Shown here: positions 54,477 through 64,000 of the stretch, piece by piece | Numbering within the stretch: position 1 is the stretch's first letter | How the letters are laid out: each line of letters starts with the position of its first letter | Assembly (NCBI GenBank): GCA_014773175.1 | Contig: VXCM01000450.1 | Coordinates: 124,001-188,000, forward strand | From: Lucifuga dentata | Taxonomy: Eukaryota > Chordata > Actinopteri > Ophidiiformes > Bythitidae | Direction: 5' to 3' | Length of the DNA stretch: 64,000 nucleotides | The notes under the pieces: generated by a model | The model's input: the letters and a program-made list of their open reading frames with translations, nothing else | Databases searched by the model: none | What the model was told of the DNA's origin: nothing | Translations under genes and position numbers: made by a program

Positions 54477-57400
54477 GTGCCACAGGAAGCTTTCTGGAAA
54501 ACCATGGAAAACCCCTACTAACTATTTCATCATGTCAGTTCTCCCTCAGTTAATTAATCCACATTTATAACTCTGACAGCTTTCACACCTGCTGGCACAA
54601 CTTCATTAATATTCAGTTTCATCATGTACCGAGAAAAACAGTAAAAAAGCAGTTTCAAAACTATTTTAGACAGTACTTCAGCTGGTGGAGTGTAACTGTG
54701 TAATCAGGAGCCATCTGTGTTAAGCGAGTTTTGTTTGATTTAGTGAGCTGGTTTCATTCTGTAGCAGCGAGGCTTTATAACAGGCTGTGACTGCTCAATG
54801 AGGGATCAGAGTTTTCAGTCGTTATTTATAATAGTGATAAAAAGGGAGAGTAATTGAGAGGTCAGACCCGAACAGCGCAGATTAACGTAACAGTGTCTAA
54901 TGCATACTCCATTTTCTCTTCAACACGTGAATTTACACATCAAACTTTCTTTGCTGCGGACTTCTTCAGGGCACATAAATACTGCAGGATTCTGAGGACA
55001 GCGAATTCCATTTGCTGCTTGAATGGAAGTTACTAAAAATGTCATGAAGCACTTTTGTGATTGCGTATCCAAAAATAGCATCCTAATGTCTGCTCTGTTT
55101 TAAACTATTTCATACTGGAGTTCTGCTGTCTATTTTTACACTGATATCACTAAAGAGGGCAGCATGTGATGTTAAAATAGTGTGATATGGTCCACGCTGC
55201 TAGGGAGAGTGTTTCAAACATAGCACACGTGAAGTAACGTGGTCTAGATTACTCCTCAGGGTAAATAAAGCTACTGTGCTTATTTCCAGAATCGACTTAG
55301 CCCTGTAGAGATAGAGCGTGCTGTTCACTCAGCCTTGATCCAAACACTCCTGCAGAGGTCTTTCAAAAACACCTAGAATATTTACTCCACCCGGCAGAGG
55401 TGGTGTACTGAATGGTGCATATTGGCTGGTGTCTTCGTGAAAAATTTAAAGGTTGCCCAAACCTGCTCCATACAATATTTTCAGTGGAGCTTGAATGTGT
55501 TTGTAAGCAGGAAAAAAAAAAATGTACAAAGCTGCTAAAACCAGATAGACGAGTCAGATGGGATACCCAGAGTCAGCAGAGAGGCAGCTGAGCATGGGAA
55601 AAAAACACACATGAAAGTTTTAAGTTACACGTTGGCAGAGATGGAAACAATGACCGGGACCACATGGATCGCCTTTGGGAGCAGCTAAAAGGACATTTCA
55701 GTCAGACTTCAGCCAGTCACAGCCTTTGTCATGCTGCTATCCATTCCTCTTTCAAAAGCTTATTTGCAAACATGAACAACTCACACGCAAAGCGACAAAC
55801 CACAGAGTCAGCATGCACGTTATCAAGATAAACAAGCTGGAGCAGAAACACTACGAATCCGACGGTTAACTCGTATTTGAGCTTCTTCCACACAATCTAT
55901 CCTTATAATGATATGAAGCAATGATATGAACCAGAAATATACCAGCATATAAAGACTGCTACACATTTGCTAGCATATATCAAACTGTTCCAGTGTTCTA
56001 AGGCAGAAAGAAAACAGACATACCTACTAACATCTAATTAAACATGCTGCAGACTGTGTTATCTAATAATGATGAGCGAGGTACATCAACAAATCTCACG
56101 TAACCTGAGCAGCACTCTACCACCACAAGATCAAACTGATTTTTAAGAAGTCTCCACCAATTTTACCCATCAAATTCAGCTTACTGATCACTGGGAGCAC
56201 TATTCAGCTTGTGAAAACAACTGTATAAACTCTGACATTAGAGTGTGCTGGGCAATCAGGGAAAGGTGACTTCCTGCTGGTGCTGAAGACTGCAGGTTTG
56301 AAAACTGAAGCCAACTGAAGCCTCCTAACTGCTGTAAAAATAAAGGCAAGAGAGCTTTTACTGCAAGAAGTTTGTCAGCTTGAAGGTACGTTAAATTACA
56401 AGAGGCCTGTAATTCCTTTAATTAAAGCCTCCTTGCCATAGCTCAGTTAAAACTGGCAGCTACGGAGCAGACGATAAAAAGACTCATAAATCCAGTGTCG
56501 CCATCCTGGAAGTTAGAGCAAAGCTTTCTTTGAAAGGGGTGGATTATCCACAGTGTGGGATTTGACAGCCGCCCCTTAGTAGAGACACAAACTGGCTCTA
56601 CCTCCGCAGTATAGTTTTACACTAGGAAACAGCAGCAGCAAAGCAGTTTTGTAAGCTTCATCCTCAGCAGATTTTAACATTGCTTTTGCATGGTAGATAT
56701 TTTCGTCTGGTTTTGATTGTCATGTGGTGGACTGATAATTCAGTTTTAAACGCTGACTAATCAGTCTCTACATCTGTCACTGGAGGCTGTGCACAGTTAA
56801 GATGATTCCACTTGCACATTTTGCTCTGCATGTGGCTTTTCTGGCCTCAGTATGGCAAAGTCTCAGTGCAGATCAGTCCTAACGTGTTCTAATTAATATT
56901 GTAATGGCAACCGTTTTTTTTAATAACAAAGAGAATATTTCACAAAATTTTTTGACGATCATTTCCAGATTTTTAGTAGACATGAGTTTTCTGGTTTCGT
57001 AGGGTCATGACTTCAAACATGGATAAAACTAAATGAATACCTGGTGAAAAACTTGCTTTAAAATCTGCAGAATGTCATCTCTCTCTCTCTTGACCTGATC
57101 TATCTCAGATCATTTACATAAAATTATGTAAATAAATAAGAAGCTCATGCTTACAGTGCAAACATTCCTGCTTCAACATTCTGCAGCACAACAGGAATAA
57201 ATCTGTCTTTTGTGACTCTAATCTCAAATGACATGAACTTTTAGAATGTATATGCTATTAAAAGTACAGAAAATTCCATAACCACTAATACAAAATGTTA
57301 TGTGACTGATTACATTTCAGTTCTCAAATTCTAAAGTAAAATTGAGCAACTAGGAAAATTTGGGACCATTTTGGTTCTAATCAGTAGCCAAGAGATGTTA

Positions 57401-57513
57401 CATTTGCTTGCAAAACATCAAGATAAAGATGAGTTAAAATAAAGATAAGGTCCACGAATCTTCAAACATCATCATTACCAGCTATTTAAATCTCACTTTT
57501 TGCTTTTTTCCAG

Positions 57514-57609
57514 GTGTTGTGCTGCACTGGTTTCAGTGAGGAAAATCAATCAATCTTACATCTTGCAGCACAAAGTGAGAGGAAACATGGGAGTCATGAA
57601 AAGGACATG
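57514..57609 (+). other. exon-like block of unknown identity
   Basis: A 96-bp segment is flanked by a good acceptor (TTTTTGCTTTTTTCCAG) and a good donor (ACATG|GTGAGTAA) on the + strand. Two of the three frames are open across it; one reads LVSVRKINQSYILQHKVRGN then MGVMKRTW. I recognise neither product. It could be an exon of an unannotated transcript, a 5' UTR exon, or chance. Confidence 0.25.
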
Positions 57610-58679
57610 GTGAGTAATTCTGAAGACCCTTTAGGGACCACTACAAACCACTTACCATATTTATTCCATTAAATATTCATGCAGTATTTCCCCTGCCAAA
57701 CACACAGTCAAATGCAACCAAACTAAAAGCAACATGTGAACACATGGCGGTTGGACAAACTCAGCTGCAGCGAGACATCGGGATGGAAAAGACGTTTTTC
57801 GGTGAAGATGACTGTATATGTTCCATCATGTTCTTGAATGATGTAGGAGGAACTAAAGCAGGTCAACAGCTCAGACACCAAATCACATTTTGTTCTCACG
57901 ATGCAGGCTAAAGACAGAGCTCAGCAGCAGAAAATTGTAAAATTACTGTTGTTTAATAGTTACATATTTGGTTCGAAAGGCCTCCTTCCATACTGACAGT
58001 GACAGAGAAGGAATTATTTTAGGCAGGGAGTATGAAAGGCTTGGTGCCCTGCTTTTTCCCCCTCATCCTGTAATTCTGATGGTGCTTGTCTGAAAGCTAC
58101 CTTCCTGTCGGGGAAATGACATGCTAATGGCCTGCTCTTCCCTCCTTTGCTGTATCACAGCTGTCTAATGAGTGCATCAGTGTATAAGTGGCTGCTGATG
58201 ATGGATGCCTTCAGTCTTATCAGCTGCAAGCAACTGATATGAGTTATCCTTTAAAAAAAAATGATGTTTTTGCTTCAGATTGAAGTGCTTCATCTTTGTC
58301 TTCAGCTGTCCAAACAGATTTCTCAGCATAGTGTTTTTGTTAGAATTTAAAAACTAATTGTTTGATAAAATGCATCTCTGGTATGAATGCTGGTTTGGTG
58401 TGGGGGAAAACACATCTATTTGCCATGAAACTATGAAACTCAACAATGCTGAAACAAATCAACTGCTGGCTGCTGAAAAAAAACATCAGTTTGTAAAGAT
58501 GCAAACATGCATGCTTGTCGCAGATTATATTCCAGCTAAATCATGTGTGGAAAGCACTGAGGAGTATTACAGGACAAATTTTCCAGGTAGTACCTGGATA
58601 CTTTGCATCTTCTCATAGAGGTGTATAATGTTTCACAGGGTATGAAACATCTAATAAACATGAAATCTAAATTATTTTT

Positions 58680-59000
58680 AATCCTGCTATATTTACTTTT
58701 TTATTTTGTTTTCATTTACCTTATTACATGTTTTATTGCTTGCCATGTATGTATTTTATTGCTCTGAATTTATGTATTTATTTATATAATTAACTTTTTA
58801 TTCTGTTTTATTTTATTGTATTTCATCCTGCCCTCTTTATGTGCATGCATTGTCTTGATGGTGCTTTTACCTGCTGTTTTTTTTGTTTTTTGGTCTTTTG
58901 TTTTTAACCCTTTTTCTTTATGTGAATCAATGTTATTTATTGGAAAGCAGTTTTTAGTTTTCATTGTGTAGGAAAAGTGCTAAACAAATAAAAATGAATT
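58680..59000 (+). mobile_element. possible retrotransposon 3' tail
   Basis: T-rich sequence ends in AAAAGTGCTAAACAAATAAA then AATGAATTGATTGATAAAC. The pattern GTGCTA...AATAAA...TTGATTGA resembles the 3' end of fish LINE copies. No reverse transcriptase frame is visible. Confidence 0.35.
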
Positions 59001-59611
59001 GATTGATAAACAAATGCTACTTAGGCAGGTAGGCTGTTTCCCCTTAAATCAGTTGTTTTTACCGATGTATTCTATGATGCACTCATACATTGCACCGTAG
59101 TTTAAAAATGAAAACACAAATGGAAGGTATTCATCTCTGCAGAGCTGAGCATTACGCTGTTTCCCTTGGTTCAGCTTTGCCTTCCTTCCTTCTTTTGAAG
59201 TTGCATATTTCAACTAGACTTGCAAATGAAATGTAAATGTGAATGAGGCCTGCCAGCCTGCGTCTCTTATCGAGGATAGTTTTCAGTTTATTTCCTAATC
59301 GCACACCTCAAACAGGGAAAAGTGGAATTATCAAACACATGGAGAGTGTATGTTAAGTCCATAAGAAGATTTATTTGCATAAGCACACACACAAAGCGAG
59401 AGCAGCTTCCTGTGAACCAGCTTTTGATGCAAAGACCTCTTCAGCTGACAGTGTATAAGGGCACATAAATATGACTGAATAAGCGTATGGATACAGGTCT
59501 GTATCTTCATTCCTGCAATTTCTTTAACATATGAATGTATATGTGCAGCACTTACTTAAATACCAGGTTCTTGTGTCACATATTACTTAATTTTCCAAAT
59601 CTTATTACCTC

Positions 59612-59790
59612 CACCAAGGAGGTTACCTTTCCACCCATGCTTTCTGTGCTTGTTTTTAGCAGGATTACAGTACTCAAAAACTTATGAATTGGTTTGGTAA
59701 AGCTTGGTGGAGGGGTGGAACATGAACAGAAATTAAATTTTCATTCAGTACATCATGTGCTGGGAAATGGGAACAGTTAACACATTCAGT
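59612..59790. mobile_element. repeat family B, left-end copy
   Basis: CTCCACCAAGGAGGTTACCT then TTCCACCCATGCTTTCTGTG and TTTTTAGCAGGATTAC matches the left end of the copy at 8617, including the self-complementary CCACCAAGGAGG core. The right end is missing. Confidence 0.55.
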
Positions 59791-60571
59791 TGTGTGTGTG
59801 GGGGGATTCAAGTTGCTTAGCCATCATATACTGTAATTCTGATAAAAGTGTGTGTCTGTGTCACACTCAGTACTCACTAGTGATCAAGTGGCTAAGTACT
59901 GAGGAGGTGCAGATGGTGACAAAAGAATAACCTTCAAAGCTGCAAATAATTTCATTTACAATACATCAAACTCAAACTTTCTGCTAAATATCTACTGCAA
60001 CATGAAGAGCTAAGCTAAATGCTAATGGATATAATGAATCAATGTGCCCAGTTTTGGTCATAAATTAATCGAGGATTGTTGGTTTTGTTGAATTTTCTTT
60101 CACAGAGGTGCAGTGATAATACATTAGATTCTAACAGCCTGGGAAATGTGACAGTTTCTGCAAAAACAACTTGACTTATTAGAATACATTCATACTGTCA
60201 ACAATGAGTAGTTATCCACAAATATGCTTATTTTTGAATGAATCAAGTGTTTTAAGTACACGTAAAATATTCACATTCTCATTTTTCACATCACATCAAC
60301 ATATGAAATTAATTATGATGGATTTATTCATAGTGTAGCCAAGATCTGCATGTATTTTCTGAATGCATTTGCACATATCATTTCAAATTAAATTCTTAGT
60401 GTTAATTAGTGCATTTACAAAGGTTGGTTTACTAATACCTCTGGTGACAGATTTTTAAAGTAGCACATTTTCCATTATATCAAGCTCCCTGTTATTAGCA
60501 TATTTCTAAGTTAATGCATTGACAAAGAAGTATTTGACTATAAAGGTCATGATGGCTATGAATATTTGATA

Positions 60572-60594
60572 CAAAAAAAAAAAAAAAAAAAAAA
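60572..60594. repeat. poly-A tract
   Basis: About 23 A just upstream of the hAT-like end at 60619. Confidence 0.8.
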
Positions 60595-60618
60595 GATGGA
60601 GAAAAGCCTCCACAAATT

Positions 60619-60710
60619 CAGTGGTTCTCAAACTGTGGTACACATGCCACTTGTGTTACTTAAAGCACTCCCTGGTGGTATGGAAGATGACAGAGAATAG
60701 AAACAATTGA
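60619..60710 (+). mobile_element. hAT-like end, copy 2
   Basis: Starts CAGTGGTTCTCAAACTGTGG then TACACATGCCACTTGTG and CTCCCTGGTGGTATGG. Very close to copy 1 at 17.2 kb. CAGTGGTTCTCAA is a classic hAT terminal repeat. Confidence 0.55.
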
Positions 60711-61534
60711 AATCCATGGAACTTCTATTCTGGTGTTCTTACATTTGCGGTCACTCTAAACGTCTCAGTTTTAGCACAACACATGTAATGGTGTGTACAT
60801 GTATTTTAGGCAAGAACAGGCTGCACACCCTTTCGTTTTGGCCGTTTATTTCTGGCAAAGACCAAGCTCAAGTTAGCCCACAGCTCCAGAGCGTAAAACA
60901 CTAAAAGAAAATTAACCCAAGGATAATCAGAAAATAAAAATTACAGCAATAAAATAAGGTTAAAATTAATAAGTTTGCACAGAAAAAAACAATCAACCTA
61001 GAATTTAGCAAAATTAGCTAGACAGATGACAAAACACAACCCACCATGCGGGAGCTCAAGTCTGAAAAGGAACTAACAAGAGCAGACCCCAAACGCAACA
61101 CCTCCCCCTACTGGTGACCCAATGCTCAACCCACCAGTGTATATAACAAAACAACTTTAAATACACACACACACACACAAAGATATTTATACATAAAATA
61201 AGGACCAGCCTACAAATAAATACCCACAAATAAGCAAGGAAAACCATAACACATATATCTCTGCTGCACATGCACACATGAGGATTTTCTGTGACTTTTC
61301 TTTGAGTTGTTCCATATTTCATTTCCATGCTGGAAAGAGCACAACATAACTACCATCTTCTCAGAGCTTCCAGCATTGTAATGAGATAAGGGAGAGAAAA
61401 TTATATCAGAGTCGATGTCAAATTTTCTACTTATCTGTTTTGCAGAGTTGCAACTAAACGAGGAGCTGCTGCGTAGTAGGAGCTTGTTTTATTTGAAAAT
61501 GCAAATGGCTACACTATACTGAAATGAGGCAAGG

Positions 61535-61620
61535 CAAGACAATGCAGTTTTCTTTATATAGCACATTTCATAGATAGAGTAAATCAAAGTACTTTACACA
61601 GTACATTGATATACACACCT
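61535..61620. mobile_element. possible LINE/SINE-derived fragment
   Basis: GCAAGACAATGCAGTTTTCT then TTATATAGCACATTTCATAG and TCAAAGTACTTTACACAG. I recognise a widely dispersed fish repeat motif (tttatatagcacatttcat ... caaagt.ctttaca). The family is not assigned. Confidence 0.45.
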
Positions 61621-61773
61621 CAGAATGAGTAACAATATATATGGAGACTAAATATAAAGTAAGAGTAAACAATGTGTTTTAACAAAAGTACCAAAAACAA
61701 TATTTGATTTTCCAGTTGCAGAGTGGTTCTCATAAGAGAGGAAAGCTTGATAAGATAAAGTCAAATCTTACAT

Positions 61774-61806
<33 letters not shown>
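61774..61806. repeat. (GA)n microsatellite
   Basis: About 33 bp of GA with one AAA interruption. Confidence 0.9.
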
Positions 61807-61897
61807 TCTGAGTCATCTGCTTTCGTCTACAGTCTACTGCCATCTTGTGGTTGGTAACAGTATTGCAGTAGGAAGTGGAAATAGGTCAGAAATGGCT

Positions 61898-61940
61898 TGA
61901 TGATGATGATGATGATGATGATGATTATTATTATTATTAA
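61898..61940. repeat. (TGA)n-(TTA)n microsatellite
   Basis: Trinucleotide TGA repeats pass into TTA repeats. Confidence 0.9.
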
Positions 61941-62040
61941 TTTTTTAAACACAGTATTGAAGCCTGTTATCAGTTCCAAACTGACTTACAAGTCTTTCAA
62001 ACCCAGGACTAGAGGATTTGACTGATAAACTGAACACTTA

Positions 62041-62075
62041 AAAAAAAAAAAAGTTCAANTTTTTTTTTTTTTTTG
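62041..62075. repeat. poly-A / N / poly-T join
   Basis: 12 A, GTTCAA, N at 62059, then about 15 T. Unresolved homopolymer joint. Confidence 0.8.
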
Positions 62076-62780
62076 CTTATGAACTTCCTTCAGTTTAGCT
62101 CTGTCCAAGGCTGTTTGACTTATACAGGTCGGATATATGCTCCTGCACAAACAACAGCTGTAGCCATGGCTAATATCAATCACTGTGACTTTGAATTAGT
62201 TTACCATCCACCCTACTCACCTTGATTCACCTTGATTTGACCCCCTCAGACCTTCAAAGACCTGTCAAACCTTAGAAAGTCAGAGCTTGACCTTTTTTCT
62301 TTTTTTTTCCTGGTCCTGGATGATGCAGAGAACCAATCAAAACAATGCTTAGGACAGTGGACTGGGCTATTCTTCATTTGCTTGTCATAATTATCACTTA
62401 CCTCTCTCCTGCCTCCTCTTTTCCTCTTCTTATTTCCCTTTTTCATTTTAGAATCTGAGAGAGAGAGAGATAAGTCCGCCTCATTTTATTTTTTGTCACT
62501 GACTGTTGTTATCAGTTCGTTATTTCCACCTGTTTTTTCAAACTCTCGCGCTTCCGGGTAAATCAATAAAGTTTTGAAAGAAAGAAAGGAAAAAAAAAAA
62601 AAACTCTCGGCGGGGTTTGGGGGGATTCTGAGGACTACAAATTGCTCATCGCCCACCGAACGTTTCAAGGGGATTTCCATTGCCTGCAAACTCTAAAAAA
62701 AATTTTTTTTGATTAAAACCTCATGCGAATATTTGAACAGAATTTCCACATATTTTATTCTCCGTTGAAATCCCCAGAGT

Positions 62781-62823
62781 ATACCACCAGGGGCTCATGA
62801 ATACCACAGGTTGAGAACCACTG
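62781..62823 (-). mobile_element. hAT-like end, copy 3 (reverse orientation)
   Basis: ATACCACCAGGGGCTCATGA then ATACCACAGGTTGAGAACCA and CTG. Reverse complemented it opens CAGTGGTTCTCAACCTGTGG, matching copies 1 and 2. It faces copy 2 across 2.2 kb, but the 8-bp flanks (CACAAATT and CACGAGAC) do not match as a target duplication. Confidence 0.5.
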
Positions 62824-63232
62824 CACGAGACTACCAATACATTTTTGACATTATTGCATAAGTAGTTCACACAAGAGGACAGAAAGGCTATGACTTGAGA
62901 AACATAAAAATGCTTTTTTTGTTTTCATCAAGCCAAACCTTTTAATATGTAAATTAGAAACGGAGCCTTTGACTCATAGACGTTGACTTTTACAACTTTG
63001 TTTGCATCAGGAAATTTTGTGAGCGGGAATTATTTCAGCTGATGAGGTGAGAAACACATTAATTTTTAATTTTGCAACTTTAAATAAACTATATGTAATC
63101 AGCCTCAAACCTCAAGCTCAGCCTATATTCTTTTTCTAAATATGGCATTATAGATAATTACAGTGAGCCTATAATAATTTAAAAAAAAAAAACAAAAAAC
63201 GAGAAGACACAAATATATGGCTTAAAATAGTG

Positions 63233-63261
63233 GTGATGATGATGATGGTGATGATGGTGAT
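63233..63261. repeat. (GAT)n microsatellite
   Basis: Short GAT/GGT trinucleotide run just upstream of the small GTPase promoter. Confidence 0.85.
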
Positions 63262-63373
63262 TTGTTTGCCCCGCCCCTCCGGTCTGCACTATAATAACCT
63301 GCTCTGCTCGGCGCTCCGCAGCTTCTTCTCCTCTCATGGGGCTTAAGGCGTACCTGCAGCTTCCTCACTGAAC
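63262..63373 (+). promoter_or_regulatory. core promoter and 5' UTR of small GTPase gene
   Basis: A GC box CCCCGCCCC (63269-63277) and a TATA-like TATAATAA (63290-63297) are spaced as in a core promoter. Transcription would start near 63320-63330, giving a short 5' UTR before the ATG at 63374. CpG content is locally raised (CTCGGCGCTCCGC). Confidence 0.5.
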
Positions 63374-63422
63374 ATGGATGCAAAGATTGTTGTTATGGGC
63401 ACAGAGAGCGTCGGTAAATCAG
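63374..63422 (+). CDS. Ras-like small GTPase, first coding exon (partial gene)
   Basis: Encodes MDAKIVVMGTESVGKS and one base of the next codon, then a consensus donor CAG|GTAAAA. GTESVGKS fits the Ras-superfamily P-loop GxxxxGK[ST], which binds the nucleotide phosphates. The beta-1 strand (AKIVVMG) precedes it directly, so there is almost no N-terminal extension. An intron straight after GKS and this short N-terminus are compatible with the RERG/RERGL/RASL12-type branch, but 16 residues are too few to name the gene. The rest lies beyond the window. Divergently oriented with slco3a1, 14 kb away. In mammals the neighbour on this side of SLCO3A1 is, from memory, SV2B, so this would be a different arrangement. 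Confidence 0.65.
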
Positions 63423-63486
63423 GTAAAATGAGCTTTCTAAGAAAATATGCAATACATTTTTCAGTTGCATATGGTGGGTGTAGGAG

Positions 63487-64000
63487 TTAAAGGACCATAC
63501 TGGCTGTTTTGCATGTTTGAGCCTATGTTATGTTACTGAGAACCATTTCCCAAAGGATAAACTGTATTTCAGCTTTCCTGATGTTTTGCAAAATCTTTTA
63601 ATCTTTCAAATCAAATATTCAAGCGATACACCCATCTTAAAAATTTATGTTTCGCCTGCTAATAGTTACACAGCCTTATGAAGTCAAAATTGTTTAAATA
63701 TTTCGATAATTCTTTTGGGACTATATTCCCCGGTGAAGACATTTACATTCATTCCACACTTTTTATTGCGCTTAAACGCTAAAATTACGTAACTTCGAGG
63801 AAAAAAAAACCTGAATACATGTCTTGTTCATGATGATGGATTACCTATCCCAAGAACATTTCAGTTATCAACAAGTTGATTTTAATAGTGTACCAGAATG
63901 AGCTGAAAACAATGGTGGTCTGGAAGGTAGGGAAACATTTTTTTTAAATTAATTGTTCCAATAGTATGCTTTGGGAAATGATTGTCAGTAACATTATGTG
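63487..64000. mobile_element. repeat family A, copy 5 (cut by window end)
   Basis: Starts GTTAAAGGACCATACTGGCT then GTTTTGCATGTTTGAGCC, in the first intron of the small GTPase gene. The interior matches copy 3 in the same orientation: ATCAAATATTCAAGCGATAC, GGGACTATATTCCCCGGTGA, TTACGTAACTTCGAGG. The window ends at GATTGTCAGTAACATTATGT, just before the expected inverted right end. Confidence 0.7.

Larger units (their letters stand above)
49811..63230. other. gene-poor intergenic interval
   Basis: Lies between the slco3a1 promoter (- strand) and a small GTPase gene (+ strand). No complete gene is supported. It contains repeats listed separately, a hairpin at 50638-50681 and one exon-like block at 57514-57609. 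The remaining open frames are short and unrecognised. Confidence 0.5.

Noticed and set aside
58358..58618. 86-codon + strand frame near 58.4 kb
   Set aside because: Opens with TTG rather than ATG, shows no domain, and sits beside retrotransposon-like T-rich sequence.

Overview
The window is vertebrate nuclear DNA, almost certainly from a ray-finned (teleost) fish. Support comes from GT-AG introns in every gene, many CA/GA microsatellites, a Tc1-type transposon end, teleost-style short DNA-transposon relics, and three genes that are neighbours on human 15q26 (SLCO3A1, ST8SIA2, FAM174B). No prokaryotic, viral, CRISPR or operon-like features were seen. The sequence is a draft assembly: 11 single Ns all lie in or beside simple repeats, and at four of them the flanks are exact 63-66 bp duplications, which look like unmerged contig overlaps.

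Layout: 1-281 is the 3' end of a Tc1-like transposon. fam174b (+, three coding exons, 1432-3314) encodes a small single-pass membrane protein. It converges on st8sia2 (-, six coding exons, 9533-16456), an alpha-2,8-polysialyltransferase of 387 residues. slco3a1 (-, ten coding exons, 20834-49223, 688 residues) follows, tail-to-head with st8sia2; it is an organic anion transporter whose second intron is about 17 kb. After a roughly 14 kb gene-poor stretch, the first coding exon of a Ras-like small GTPase starts on the + strand at 63374 and runs off the window. All introns of the three complete genes were placed from splice consensus, and every exon join keeps the frame.

The genes do not form one pathway. 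St8sia2 adds polysialic acid to glycoproteins such as NCAM in the Golgi; Slco3a1 is a plasma-membrane transporter; Fam174b is a secretory-pathway or membrane protein. Their linkage is best read as ancient conserved synteny. The rest is introns, intergenic DNA and repeats. These include a palindromic-ended, roughly 550 bp repeat family with at least five copies here (6.5, 10.0, 22.1, 50.0 and 63.5 kb), a second teleost repeat (8.6, 50.2 and 59.6 kb), and hAT-like ends (17.2, 60.6 and 62.8 kb).

I found no convincing new biological system. The items most worth a second look are the repeat family with inverted ends, two lysine losses in the polysialyltransferase domain, a perfect 19-bp hairpin followed by poly-A at 50.64 kb, an orphan exon-like block at 57.5 kb, and the duplicated assembly joins. 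Comparisons with human proteins are from memory and are marked as such.
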